DNA of 64,000 nucleotides from Dryococelus australis (taxonomy: Eukaryota > Arthropoda > Insecta > Phasmatodea > Phasmatidae), in the NCBI GenBank assembly GCA_029891345.1, contig CM056993.1:228420765-228484764 (forward strand), in the 5' to 3' direction. Below the pieces are notes generated by a model, which was given only the letters and a program-made list of their open reading frames with translations, was not told the origin of the DNA and searched no databases. Both the position numbers and the translations under genes were made by a program. This document shows positions 43,842 to 57,721 of this stretch, piece after piece. Each line of letters starts with the position of its first letter. Positions within the stretch are counted from its first letter, which is position 1.

Positions 43842-44171
43842 TTATTGTATGCAATATTTAATATTTTTCGTTTTCAAATTTTTTAAGCCACCTTTTTTTT
43901 GCAACTGCACTTAAACGCAACTTTTTACACGTATTTTTGCAGATGCACTGAAACGCAAAGTTTAATGCAACTTTTTTCTAAAGACTACGATCTCACCAAA
44001 CGCAACTTTTTGAGCCACTTTTTTTTGCGGTTGTGCCCGAATCGTCATTTGATGTTTTGGATCAGAAAATTATAAGTAATTTTTTCTGATGGTTTTCTGA
44101 TGGTTTACTGATGGCTCGAGCATTTAATTTACGGTTGTTTTTCTGATAATTGGGGGTTGTGCTCGAATCGT
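43842..44171. repeat. Right TIR of element B
   Basis: Reverse complement of the left TIR (30875-31192). Ends GCTCGAATCGT at 44161-44171. It contains GCAACTTTTTGAGCCACTTT repeated in variants at 43890-44025. It ends inward at the ORF Y start codon, mirroring the left side. Confidence 0.93.
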
Positions 44172-45570
44172 AATTTTTATACTACTTTTATTGATTATTA
44201 AAGTGTTATATAACGAAATTACTACAATATTATCTTCGGGGGGTGATTAGAGTCTCTTGAAAGATCAACGGTGATTTAAAAATACTCAGAATATTCACCT
44301 ATAAAAATTAATAACTTAAATAGAACACATGCAGCGAGCTACTAGATATATTTAAAAGTAAAAGTATTCGCTTTAAATAAATGTTTTGCATTAAAGTGAG
44401 CACTTCTTGATGCCTCTTGTATTTAATTTATGGATGTATGTACCCCAATGTCAATAAAGATTACGTATTAAGTCGTAACTCAGTTTTCATTTTCAATTAT
44501 GCACTAACTGAAGTTAAATAAAAGTGATTGCATGTGCCATGTGTGTGTTATAGCACCATTACGAAAAGGGTAAAGAGCTCACTTTGGCGCGAACAGACTA
44601 ACAGTACCGTTATATCTAAGCTGGACAGTTCAACTCGGCGTATTGTGTCATGATGTGGTTTCTCACCCAACTGCCTCCATTGGCGATTCGTGCTAGTAAT
44701 GTTAAGTAACCCAATTTGAAACACTTGGTGGCTGGAAGACACTACACTGCCAGCCCCCTAACTGATTGGTGAATACATGTGTAAGTGTGCTTTCTAGCAA
44801 TTGGTCTCTCAATGTTTGACACCATGCCATGCGAATGCTAGCCACTGTGGCGTGCACGACTACCATTTGTTTAATAATATGTCACATTGTGATTACAAAC
44901 AAGATAGGCCAAGATTCTATCTATATTTTATTATAAATTGTTGTCAATCTCACAACTACAATATAAGCTAAATATACCCCAATTTAATACTTTCTTTATC
45001 TTAGACTGCCTTACACACGAAACATTCTCACATATAAACATTTACTAAATAAATGTTTATTCTAAGAAATACCTTCCTAGCGGGATAAAGTATAGCATTT
45101 TATATGTTTGAGTCCAAATAGGTTAACCGAAAAACGTAAGTTTAACCGTCAGAAGACTGTATTCAGTGTTTGTAAGGAATACACAAATATAGATAGAGAA
45201 TTGAATTTTCTTTATAACACATCTACCAAAATCTGATTTCCAAAACCGTAGATGCTATACTGACGTAAAGGGTTGAGGAAGTGGAGGTACGTTTTAAAGA
45301 TTATTCATATGATATGCAGTCATGTGAAATTATACTGAGCCAGAGTTCCAAAATGTCGTACAGGGATGTCCATTCTGATCCACTCATGCGTCATTTCTCA
45401 GTGATTATTTAGCAATATTTATTGATTGACCAACAATTTGTGCTACTTTATTATATACTTTATTCTCCGTTTATTATGTTTAGTTGTGCAAGTCAGAAAA
45501 GGAATAGATTCACAATAACCAATTTAATTTGCAATGTTGTGAGTAGTATATAAAAGATTTTGGCTCAAAG
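44172..45570. other. No gene seen
   Basis: Right flank of element B, AT-rich with chance frames only. Confidence 0.6.
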
Positions 45571-46280
45571 AGAGGGGTGATAGGAGCGGAGGAACCGCCC
45601 TCAACTATGTTGGAAATTTCCTTTTATCCATTTTTCCCTCAAAGTTTCCCTTTCTTCTCTAACAATCGTCTAAATGACCCTACATTTTTTTCTTATTTCC
45701 TTAAAAATTTCTCTTTCCCCCCAAAAATTCTTGATTTTTCAGGCTTATCAGTGACCATGGGTAACATCAGGGAGCTAGATCAGCGACCCAGGGTAAGGGA
45801 TCATCGACCCAGGTGACTGGGATTCGAGACACCTGGGTCGACCCAAAAAATAAATAAAAAAGTAAAAAACAATTGACAAATAAAAAAAATTCAAATATTC
45901 TAAAATGATATTACTAAAAGTATTAAAAAATTATTTTAAAAATCATAAAATAAAATTTAAATATCGTTAAAAAAATGTATTAATAAAATGTACTATAAAT
46001 TATTTAAAAAACCATTAAAAATAATCAGAAAATGATTGATTCAAATTTATTTAAAAATCGTTTAAAACATATTTAAAAATCATTATTTAAAATTATTAAT
46101 AAATATATAAAAAAATCGTTTAAAAACATATTTAAAAACGAACTTTCCAGAGGTCATCCCTCACCCATACCCATTCCACCATCTTGGAAGGTACAAAAGA
46201 TGACCATCGCGATAAGTGGCCACCATCTTGGTAGGCGACCGCCATCTTGGTCGACAACACCTGTCCGTTATATTGGATGC
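45571..46280. repeat. Compound low-complexity block with CCATCTTGG repeats
   Basis: A pyrimidine-rich stretch (45600-45740) and a duplicated GACCCAGG(G/T) segment (about 45783-45843) are followed by an AT tract (45845-46140) with direct repeats of AATCGTTTAAAA(A)CATATTTAAAAA (split here by an extra A), at about 46058 and 46113. Then three CCATCTTGG words follow at about 46180, 46226 and 46242. No coding signal. Confidence 0.55.
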
Positions 46281-47566
46281 AGCGACCTCAACCCCATGAC
46301 CTTGAATGACTTTGAAAACATAAACTAGAGAAAAATATATATAAAAGTCAGCAATCATATTACATTACAGACTACTACCATCATATTTCAATATTCTAAC
46401 ATGATCTATATCATATATAATTTAGCAGGTGTAGGTAAAAGCCTGTTCAAGAATAAAATATGCGTTATATCCTAACCACTCTGATAAGCATTGTAAGCAT
46501 TGTTGGCTGCCATTTTGCATTAGTAGATGTTATGACTACTTAATATATAATTGTCATATGTACTATTTTTTATCTCTATCAGGGAAATATGGTCAACATG
46601 CTTTAAAATTCTTGTATGAATAGTTGTATGTCGTTTTCAATTCACTGAAGTTATAGCTGCCAAATTTATGACTTAGGTGCAACCTGTTACCTCGAACAAG
46701 GCGATTTGGCCATTATTCTTTATGTCTTCCTGTAGACACAGTTGCTTACAATTTTCAATATGGTGAAGCTGTATATGCCATATTCATATGTAGCATTAGT
46801 GATATCAAACAAGGTGATACATATGGACTACTATACAACAAACCTTCATTAACCCTTTGGATAAACTTGTTACTAATGCCAGAGTAGTTGGCAACCCTAT
46901 CAGCTGCTTTGTTGATCGGCATGCCTTGACACTTATAGCTATTAGCTTCGCGGTCACAACACCTGCTCATACTTTCTACTACTTCCCTTTCAATTCTGTA
47001 TAGTGCCTGCTTATATATTTCTAAACATTCACCGATATCTATTGAAATCGAAATCAGCAGTTAAACTGCGTGTGTTGGAGTAATGTTTCTAGGTCGGATG
47101 CTACAAAGCCAGAGCCGCGTACGTAGTCGCGGACCTGGTCGAGTGAGCGTATACATGTCTGCTCCGTAACTAGGCCAAACAATCTTATAGGGCATTTGGA
47201 AAGCTTTCAGACATTCTCGTACAAATATCCCTGCAACTGAGCGTGCAGTGTCATTTCTTTTCGAAATATTTTTAGCTCTTAAAGTTTAGAGATAATTGAC
47301 TTGCTTTATCTTGAGTTCATGTCATGGCAAAGTAATATTTTCGGTTATTCTTTATACTGGTTTCATCAGTTACATTGTTTTTATTCCCGTTAATAAAATA
47401 TTCTTTAAAGTGAGCACTTTCAGGCAGACATAACCGTTTAAAATGTTACGTTGGTATTAATACACTTTAAAACACTTTGTTTTAATGTGTTAGTACATAT
47501 TTGCTGTTACGACATCATTGTGTATATAAGACATAACTACAATCCGATATTGAACATTAATCATTC
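46281..47566. other. No gene seen
   Basis: Unassigned sequence. A GCTGCCATTTTG word near 46508 may be a stray piece of the 290-bp satellite. Confidence 0.5.
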
Positions 47567-47900
47567 GCGGGGTCGCGGTGGTGTAGTGGTTAGAATACTC
47601 TTCTCCCACCATGGCGAACCGGGTTCGATTCCCGGCCAGATCGCCTCCGGACCTTAGCATGTAGGAAGCGTGCAGGATAATGCCGCTGGTTGGCGGGTCT
47701 TCTCACTGATCTTCCATTTTCCCCACTCTTGCATTTTGGACGCTTTTCCATACTCATTTCGCCTTACCCTCAAGACCTCGATGTTAAGAGCCGCCCAGCT
47801 CTCTTTACTCGCTCATTAAGCATTCCGTCTACCAGGACGTATTTTGTCCAGAGGACGACCCAGGCACGCGCATCACATGCGTCATCGTCTCTATGTGCAA
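47567..47900 (+). repeat. tRNA-derived SINE, copy 1
   Basis: The head reads as a tRNA: A box TGGTGTAGTGGTTAGA (about 47577-47593) and B box GGGTTCGATTCCCGG (about 47620-47636). The body ends in CTCGATGTTAAGAGCCGCCC (about 47777-47796), shared with the minus-strand copy at 63090-63416. It is not a functional tRNA because the tRNA 3' half runs straight into the SINE body. Confidence 0.85.
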
Positions 47901-50499
47901 TGCACTGAACAAGTGTGCAGTCTTTCCTTCAGAAACGTACTCCTGAGATAACTTTAAAATTGGGACTATTTCATAAATTATTTGTAACATTTTCTGATTA
48001 CCAAACAATAAAGTAAAACTATATTTAGCTTCTAGTTCCTTATCATGCATTTACATCGTAATACTGTATTCGTATTCTGAGCTTTCACCCATGCACGTAA
48101 ACGGCAATGCATAATATATGTTTACATTTGGACAGCTTTGTTTGGCGTGATCGGTAACAATGTGAACTGAACCAGGCTTTAGTGTGAAATCATCCAACGA
48201 ACGCGCTGGAAAATGCTTTTAGTAAAGTGTATAGAAAACCGTGCTGTTAGTAATTTCCGCCCGCTGCAGCGCCCGTCCGTGTCCAGCCCATTATTGACGG
48301 ACGAGAGAGCTCAAGAGCCACGATGTCTGGCGCTGACAATAGTGCGTGCTGCAAGCAGTGGGAACCTCATACAGCCAGGAGGACTATGAATCGGTTGAAT
48401 GGGGGAAATCAACTGACTGCGTGTTCGTTTTGTCTCGGCACTAGGCATACCTTGTATATAAAGACGTCTAATAGGCTTATTTACTCAAATAAATTATCAC
48501 TTAAGAAATAAAATCGACTTGATTATTTGTTCAAGCAAAAATATCTTTGCAAAGCAATGTTAGGGTGCAAACAGGATGAGATAGTTTATAATTATTTATT
48601 TATTCATAGTAACACGTATACATTGGATTAACAAAATTATAGTTTGACTAAATAATGCAATACACTGCAAGTGCATTGTAATTGTTCCTGTACTTTTTTT
48701 CATGCCATATGTCTTCTCTTTTACAATTTTGTTACTTGTATTAATTTTATCACCAAACATTTAATTGTAGGGCTGGAAGTATTAACACTAACAAGGTAAA
48801 TAGAGTCTGTGTATTAGAGGCCACAAGATTAACCGAAGCTGAGTATTTACGAGTTTCATACGAAAAAAAAGTATTCCCCAAAGACTCATGGTTCCGAACA
48901 TAATCATAATTCAGTCGGCAAGTTAAAACATAATAGGAAAGCGTACGTAAGGCACTTAAAAACCCGTATTTCATGTCATATCTAAGTGCCATCTGCAGTA
49001 ACATATGATATTCGATGGATACAAAATTAACATTAATTGAGAACGGAGATGAACAATGTAATGTAATTCTTTGAACGATCAGTGTAGATGTGACATACTG
49101 CATTTTGGTGTGACGCAGTCTTAAGTTAACACCAGTGACATGAGAGAGACGTAAGCGGTGCTTAATAACTAAGGTCTTCAGCGTTGATGTTGTTGAAGAG
49201 AGGTATAGATGGAGCAACGACAGAAAACTGAGTATCGGGAGTGCCACGAAACTACCCACCAGCCAACAGAAACATCCGCCATGTTTCCTACACACGAAAA
49301 TACGGATTTGACCCCGGTTTGTCATGGGGCGAGGTGAGTAGTATGACAGTTTCATCACCACAGCTCCTATAAGCGATTAAATATTATAAAAATACACATC
49401 CCTTTTCTTGGCGAGCTGGTACTCCCAGAGGAATAAGTTTTATTTATATTTTGTAAAAGCGACAAGTGAAACGCAAAGCTCCTCATTAATGTTATTTTAC
49501 TTGTATATTAGTGCTTCGTTAAATAAGCAAGTAAGGCAAATAATCTTGCTTACTTGAATATCGCCATGTAGAAGTCAAATGTTGTAATGCCATTTTATGT
49601 CAAATGTTTTAATGCAGACTGCCCAATAAAGCCATGGTAATCAAATATACTGATTTCTACTGCTGTGTTAAGCGAGCGAGGAGGTGACGTTTCAGGTCGG
49701 AGATGCATGCAGCAGCGAAACAAACGCTGCAACTCACATCATTATGTTTGGACTACAGTATCGTAGAAGGCCATAGACAGTTCCTTCATCCCCGTTCTTC
49801 AATTTCCTAGAAGGCCATGCTTTGTATAAGTTATCATATAAAGCGAAGAAAATATACACTTTTAGGACGATTAAGTGAACTCGTTTGTAAAGTTTTGAAA
49901 TCTGGCACTTGAACTTGTCAAAGCTGTCAGAAAACAAGCGAGATACTCTCGGGCATCTTAGTTATAGAACGTCTCTCGTTGCAGAATGGTTGTCGATTAA
50001 AGAAATTAATCCAGTTTTTAACAAACAGCTACAATATATCTTTCTGCATGGGAAATTGTGTAGAGAATAAAATGTTCTACCAAAAATGTTTTGATTCATT
50101 GTGTCGATATTTTAATGGCTGGGAATATGCACACAATTAAACTCTAAGAGACATATATTTGCGTATATAAGTACCCACTTTATCTACGATAAAAAGAAGG
50201 TTAAGATGAATGACTTTGATAATTCCTGTATTATTTTATGTTAAACAACATTTAACATATCAATATGGTTCCAGAAAGTAATTCTTCCAGATATTTTGTA
50301 ATGTATAACATGTTTTGCTTAAAGCACTGATAAAGCCTTATTTCTTTCGAATATTTATTTTCAATGTGCTGTGTTTTTTCGATCAAATTTCCGAATTTCC
50401 GTTAGCATTTACTAGTACATATGCAATATTTCAAAATGTTATGACCCCCGCCCCTCCATCACACTCTTTGTTTTTTCGTTCCTTGATTATACGGCTCCG
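47901..50499. other. No gene confirmed; one long unassigned frame
   Basis: The longest frame outside the elements is a minus-strand 203-residue stretch (49361-48750). It has no recognisable domain and unusual His/Ser/Leu-rich composition, so it is treated as chance. Nothing else was seen. Confidence 0.5.
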
Positions 50500-51560
50500 T
50501 GGTTATAGATAAGTAATCAAAATGTTCGTATGGCCGCCATTTTAAAAATAAGTGTCCGACCCACGTAAACATGTATGTTTATTTGATCACTGTGGTGAAT
50601 CTTGTTTGCCAAATTAGGTAGTAATAGGTTTATTGTTTCCCAACATTTGACACAATATATTGTCGAGTGGCGCTACCTTACAATATGGCGGACAAAAGAA
50701 ACAAAGTACCATAAATTGGTCAAACACTATGGTACACTGTATACAAAATGAACCTAAAATATTTATATAGTCACCATGTCGAAAACAAGTTTCTTACACA
50801 TTTAAATCGCATATGTTAAAATGGTCAAACGTTTCATAGACCCAGAATATTTATCAAAATGTCTATATTCCCACCAATTTAAATATAAAGGTCTGGCTCA
50901 ATTAATTCATATCAGCGTACTTCTTGTTTGTCAAATTAGGTAGGAATGTGTAGGTCATTTCACGATGTACGATACAATGATTTAATTTTTTCGTGTTGCG
51001 CTGTATTACAAAAAGGTGAACGATATTGGTTATTTCTTGTTATATTTAATGTTTAGGTGACATGTTCTTCATATCAAATCTAATAGAATTAGATTATATG
51101 TATGTGTGTGGATATATACATAAAATTTTAAAAGAGATATTTGGCACGGTTTTTAAAATATAGTAAGTTCCACATTAATCTTAAATGTATAAGGTACCAT
51201 TGTCTACTATAGGCCTTAAAGGTACAAGTTACCTTCTAAATGTGGCAGTAATCTATTGTGTAATTTCTGAGATATGATGTAAAAGCTTATTGTTTTCATG
51301 ATGTGCTACTTTCCACAATGGCGAACCAATAATAACGTACCTTCCTAGATTAAATATCTACATGATTAACCGTGAAAAAAACAAGATTTGGTATTATCAA
51401 GTAAAATCATTCCCCAGATATGAAATAGCGCCCTATTGTATTAAAATAGCAACCGTTTTGAAAATAAGCAAATGGCTTAGCAGAACATCGTAAAATTGGA
51501 TGTCCTTACTAAGTTATATGAGTACCTAATATGGTGAAATATGTTTCACGGGTTCGAATG
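50500..51560 (-). repeat. Second tract of the 290-bp satellite, inverted
   Basis: Landmarks complementary to those at 23085-24950: GGCCGCCATTTT near 50532, CCCACCAATTTAAATATAAAG near 50870 (diverged), GGTTTTTAAAATATAG near 51150 and AGCAACCGTTTTGAAAATAAG near 51450 (spacing about 300). The companion block TTTGYCAAATTAGGTAG occurs near 50605 and 50930. Three to four units. Confidence 0.75.
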
Positions 51561-53829
51561 TTGTTATGAGCGGACATACAGTACATCACAGACAGATATT
51601 TGCATGATTACATAAGCCCATTTTTCCAAGGAAAGTAGCTTAAAGTTAAGTTGAATTGAATGTTTCTAGTTAATCAAGGATATATGCTGGAAAATACTTT
51701 ATTTAGAATTATTATTATACCACCGTTAAATACAGCAGAACTGCACATTTTCGAAATATTTTGTTTATAACAGAAAATAAATTTCTCGTAAGAAAAAATA
51801 CATAAATGGTTTAAATATTATAAGCTGAGTATAAAGTATTTTTGTTAATGTTTAAATTGATTCAGAAAGTGTTTCGTACAAATAATGGTGTACCCTGTTC
51901 GGTTTCATCGTATGTCTTGATTTCACAGAATTGTTCGTGGATGTCATTATTTTCGTTATTCCCTTAAGAATATAGCTTAATGATAATTACTTAACATTTT
52001 GTTGATTCAGCGATGCAATGAGATACAGTTTAATCTAAAATGTTCACTTTGACTTCATGCTTCATACTCTAGCGCAGAAGAAAACAATGAGAATTATAAG
52101 TCTGGCGGAAGAAAGTTTGCCTCCACTTGAGAGATCATTAAGGTAACGCCACACACAAAATCTCTACTGGAATCACTCTCCAAAATGTTGTGCTGCTTCT
52201 GTTGCCTTCTCTAAAACATGCGGTAATAAGTAGTCTTCTTGTTTCGCAACCCGTACAACAAATATTTACTGATCTCTGGCATGGGGACAGTATATTATGT
52301 AATCATGTTCAAATCCTATTTATGCTTATATTGACGATGAATTCACACGTCACACTTTATGATTGTTTAGTTTTGTGTGGAGTGTATGAAGTCAGGATTG
52401 CGATTCCCTAAATTACAATATACTGGCTATGTAAAGAAACATACAGTATGTGCTGCCATGGTTGAGGGCGGTACACACAGTGTGCAGAGCTCAGGGCAGG
52501 TGCCAGTGCATATACAGTAGTTAGATGGCGGAGGCCAAGTTGGCCAGGCTGGTGTAGCAGCCTGCCTGTCTAAGTGGGTCCTTCGCAGATCTAAGTGTTA
52601 CACTGCCGTTTTGATGGCGTGGAGTACAGTGACGTTCGCTGTTCGCTACCGTCTCTCACACCCAAACACAGTGATTAATAGTTGATATTGCTGTTTAGAA
52701 TATGTACTGTATACAATATATATTGCAGTTCGCTACGTTTCTCAGAGCTACAATTTTATTCACAGTTACCACTTCCGCAAAATGGCAGTTAGGTTGACAT
52801 GCAGCAAGTGAATTATTCTCAAGTCTTTAAAATTAAGTCTTCGAATCGCAAATTGTATAATCATCATTGTCCTGTAAGACGATATTTGGAGATCACAGTT
52901 ACATACATTTTAATGAATAAATATATAATATACAGATATCTCGTCATCAGTTAAGCTTTCGCCATGCAGGGTTCCGGATTTGTTGAATTATTCGTTGACT
53001 GCGCAATAAACAACTAATTCCAAGATTATGTCCATTGAACCGTAATTGTAAAGCAAGGGGAAATCTTTTCTTGTTATTTTTGCTGATATACTTTAAACTC
53101 GATGTATAATTGTCTGTTTTTTTAGTGTTTCCTTTGGAATTTTCAAGGTGAAAATGAAAAAAAATCCAAGGTCACAAAAGCCAGTAGAAATGCCAGCTAC
53201 GGAACCAAAATGACAGATTATCAGTAATCTATAATTAGGAACTTAGAGCCACGTTCGAAAATTATGTATTATAATCGTCAAAACAAATAGGTGTATAATT
53301 AAAAGGGTAAATTAAATATTTATCACGTGTTGTGTAACTGAAAACAACATAATATGACAGGACTCGCACTGGACGCACATGTTAGGATGATATACAGCAT
53401 GTAATTATATTTGGACCGGAAATGAAGATAAAAGTACATTTCTGTTCCTTACATGGTCTTCATGAAATCATCAGAACTAATTTATTTGGTGTATTTATAA
53501 TACGACAGTTTAACTTCCATTTTCCACAGCATCACCATGTAAGATTTGAGACTGCCGCCTGATATTGACACTTTATTGATGTAAATGTATTTGGATAAGT
53601 GATGTTCTGTTTCAGCAATATGTGAGCATTGGATGGAACAATGTACTGAACCGTCGAACTAAAACGATAACAAGAAATTTATTTTCAATTCTTGAACTAT
53701 AATATATGTGTACATAATGAAGATACCGACTGACTGACTCATTCACCAATATACAGACAGAAAGGTTAGCTGCAAAGTTTGAAAATGTAGTGTTGGTTTT
53801 CCTTCTGGATGGCGGCACCCACTGAGAAA
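51561..53829. other. No gene seen
   Basis: AT-rich sequence with a slightly GC-richer stretch near 52450-52640. No frames worth calling. Confidence 0.55.
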
Positions 53830-54500
53830 GGATTTTTCAAAATTTAACCCCTAAGAGTCTGAAAAGTGGTAAAGTATGCTTTTTAAGACTCTTCAATAGT
53901 TGATTAATCCGAAGAGGTATGATTGTGCTTTTAGCTTCAAAATTTACCCTATACATATACCACAAAACTGATTTCAGCATTATTGGAAATCCAACAACTG
54001 AGAGGGTGAAAAGCGATTTTATATGTATATATATATATGTTCGAGGATCCCTCAATATCTTATAAACCTAATGAGATATCGAGATGCTCTTAACTTTAAA
54101 CGATAACATATAAACTTATTTTAAAATTTAACCATTAAGAGGATAAAAAGTGTTCAAATATGCTATCGACCCCACCATAATCGCGCATTTAAACTATTAT
54201 ATATTGATATTCTGTATGTTTTAAAAGGCTACCTATACAAATGCCTAAAAATTCATTGTATATGAAATTTTTTTTTACCGTTCAAAACTTAGGGGACGAA
54301 AAGAAGTAAAATGGGTTTTGGAAAACTCATTAATAGCTCAGTAACTCGATAAGATATAGCCATGATCTTTGCTTTAAACGGTTGGTTATATAAATAACTA
54401 AAACCCATTTCAGAAATTGTCCAAATTCAAATCCTTAAGAAAATGTGAAGGTTCGAATGTTTTCTCGATGACGTTTTTGTGAATTTATGAAACGAGAAAG
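53830..54500. repeat. Diverged tandem repeat, unit about 145 bp
   Basis: The block AAATTTAACCMYTAAGAGGxTGAAAAG recurs at about 53840, 53988, 54125, 54290 and 54423, and each unit also has a GAxxTATGATNxTxYTTT-like middle. Spacing 133-165. Strong divergence between units. Confidence 0.7.
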
Positions 54501-57500
54501 TATCGATAAAAATTAACCTATCTCACTGCCGAAATTAAATAATGTTTCTTACATTCTCAACAAACATTGATTAAATTTCTAACAGGTTCAATAATTAAAT
54601 AGTCAGTGAAATATACCACACTATGTTATGTTTTCTTATGAGGTTCTCTGAGCATACATACTTTGTTATTACACTTTATGCCGCAGTTAATAATCTCACA
54701 CACAATTTTCAATGAAGATTGAATTGGGATAAGAAACCAATTCCATCTGCACAGTAACCATAATTGATTTCTTGGAATCAGAACTATCAGAAATATAAAC
54801 TTGCCAATCATATTGAGAACTACTAAAACATTTGTTTATGTTTCGTTTCCCAACACCTGAACTTTTATTCACATTTGAAAATATTCCAGTAGCATTACAA
54901 CTATAAATGCTCAGACAACAGAAATCAGTATACACAAACTATATTCTGTACTTTGGGAGTTAATCGACAAATATTTAGCAATTGCCATAGAAGACGATAT
55001 TACGAGGGTTGAGCAACATTAACTATACAATAATATAATTGTTTGCTTAAGTTTTTCGAAGGGGTAGAAATGAAGTACAAATTAGACACAGTGTTAAAAA
55101 TGGTTTAATGCAGTCCATTACCCTGAGACATTCATGAACAGCATCTACTTTTATTGACTATAACAACACGAGTTTCTTCTTACATTTGTTTGTCCTTTTA
55201 GTTTTAACATAAGGAAATAGTGATCCTTGTTATTTTGATATTTGTTTGAGATGACAATTTGAATCCAACAACTCTGGCAAGATTTGTGCAACAAAAATAA
55301 TGGGAATGAACTCGATATTTTATTTTTTAATTGTAACAAATTAAATTTATGTTTTTAAAATGTCACATACCCTAGAGACAAAAAACAGACTATTTATTCA
55401 ACGGAACAATTTAATAGGAATGTACTACAAAAAATGCAGATTAAAATAAAAGAGTTGGTGAGAGCATATCTCTGATAGAATGCTCTAAATACTAAACATT
55501 GTAAACTCTGAATGTCACTGCAGCTGAACTGACACTATAAACCTGGTTAGCAAACGCGAAGATAGAGAGGGAAGAGAGTATAGAGAGCAAGAAACTCACA
55601 GGGTTTCCAGGTGTAGGGATCCGTTTGAGCCAATGTCTGGAACTTACAACAACCCATTACTTCACGCTACGAGGCGCGTCGCAAGTGACAAGGCATTTTA
55701 AATGCCCCTGACGACGAGGACAAGATATCAAGCAAATATCTGTCATAACAACGGCTAAAATACATTGTAAGTGAAGACGCTCGATTTTGCGTCGTAAAGA
55801 AAGCGGAAAATCGGTTCTCATATTGTTTATTTCTAGTATGCATGCCGTCATAAGTACATATCTGCTAAAAGCTGTTCACAGTAGAGTGAACACTTTTGAG
55901 GCATTAGTTATTTTTTCTTTCAGCCATTTTTAACCTATAACAACCTTTTTAAATAAATATGGCCATGTACGTAATAAAAAAAGTGTGTGTATTCTACCGC
56001 AAGCTGAAGTTAAAGTCTAAGGCTAAACTAATGTATATTTATTGACTATTATTCCAGATAAAAGGGCTTTCAAAAGAGCTCAATTTACTGTGAATGGGCG
56101 ATAAAATGCAGGTAGCCACAGCGTAGACAGAAACACTCCAACTTACAAAATAAAAGCTCTAGGCAAGGGAGTTTGTGCAGTTAAACTGAATGCATTCTAT
56201 CCCTGTGCGTGTGAGGTGGGAGTTAGAATAGACATACAGTGCCGATCAATGATTTACAAAAACCACGCTGTTCTGTATACATACTTCTGACATTTTGCAG
56301 GAAAGAATTACAAACAAAAATCAAAGCATATTACACAAAGTGTATTGGTTCAGTAAATTGTAGGTTAGAGAAACACTTAGAGTCCATACATACAAAAACA
56401 TAAAACAACATCTTACAAAATCAAACATTACTAAACCCCAAAGAATTCATACAAACTGTTACTAGTAACAAATATTTTCATATGCTCTGACAACCTTAGT
56501 ACTTCCCATCTAGGTGACTGTGCAATGTATCGTGAAATGATATAAAAGTACAAACATGCCCGAGGAATGGCTGACCAAACGTACTTTTGCGTAGAGAAAA
56601 AAAGTTATATTGTGAAACAAATTCATCAGAGATCTTTTACCAGTCCATGCGCTATTACAAGAGACCTGCGAAATACTTTCAAAGCTTCTGTCGCCAATGA
56701 CAATGAGAAGAGTGTTCAGCAATAGTGACCATAGTGCTTAATGCAAGAACATGACAGAAGTAATCGTATGTAAGCAAATATAATTATAAGAAGAGACTTA
56801 ACTTCACGAAGGTATATTATTATTAAAATTACAATTTCACTGATTGAATACATCAAAACTAATTGCATGCTGCGAATTAAATATTGTTTATATTGAATTG
56901 CAGGACATAATTAAGACAAATAAATATATTTCCAACATTCGCTGTTTATATTCTGGATTGTAGGAGACGAGAGACTTTGTGAAATCTAGTGTTTTCAAAA
57001 CAGATGAATATATTTTCAAATTTGTCACCAGTTAAAGGTAATTATAACATTTGCCTTGCAGTAACAAAAAAAAAAACGGAAACTGAAATTGAGGACGAAA
57101 AAAGACTGTTAGCCTGACTTCCACACACAGGGTTACTTTCGAACTGCAGGCAGGAAATGCTACGATTGCATCGTATTCTTGAATGCAGACCTATTTGTGG
57201 GAGGTATAGAAAATGACAATAAATTATAGGATAAAATATTTCATCCCCTAATGCGTAAAGTTTACTACGAATATACAGTACATTGCCGGAATTGTAGATG
57301 GTGAGATCCCTCCATGACTAGGGTTAGAAAAATTAATTTCATTTCAGGCGGTTTAGACAAATAACGAATCTAAAGAATCAGTAGAGCTGCACATATATCG
57401 TTGTAAGTTTAGGTATACGTGAATAGTTAGTTTTTAGCCTACATTTGGTAAGCAGCTATCACTTTGGAACGAAATACATATAAAAGCTTATTTACGAAGT

Positions 57501-57721
57501 TTATACTCAGTAAAATTTTGTGAAAGTGTTTCTCGGTATGTCACCGGCTTTAATTTTTAATTGTCGTTTACTCAATACGCACATTTACTTCATGTACGTT
57601 TATCCCAAACACTTTGTTTACAATATCTAAAACAGTAAGCATTTTAATGGTGACAAATATATAATAGAGACAGTTTGTGGTACTGCTTGACAGTACAAAA
57701 TACTGTGCAGTTTTACATCAC
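54501..57721. other. No gene seen
   Basis: More than 3 kb with only frames shorter than about 80 residues, none with recognisable content. Confidence 0.55.

Larger units (their letters stand above)
30875..44171 (+). mobile_element. Element B: structurally complete Polinton/adintovirus-like element with TIRs
   Basis: A 13.3-kb element bounded by terminal inverted repeats of about 320 bp. It contains the diagnostic Polinton/adintovirus set: PolB, rve integrase, adenain-type cysteine protease, FtsK/HerA ATPase, double-jelly-roll capsid protein and penton-like protein. A DUF8207/PLA2 protein and pX-like core protein are typical of adintoviruses, and a captured MMP is not. Plus-strand genes: zinc finger, PolB, MMP, DUF8207-PLA2, pX, protease, X, penton. 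Minus-strand genes: MCP, integrase, ATPase, Y. No 6-bp target-site duplication could be identified at the edges (GCGACG to the left, AATTTT to the right). Most genes are broken, so it is a fossil copy. Confidence 0.93.

Noticed and set aside
30869..44177. 6-bp target-site duplication around element B
   Set aside because: The six bases on each side (GCGACG and AATTTT for the chosen edges) do not match, nor do nearby alternatives.
48750..49361. 203-residue minus-strand frame, the longest outside the mobile elements
   Set aside because: No domain, odd composition, no supporting start context or homologous copy in the window; treated as a chance frame.
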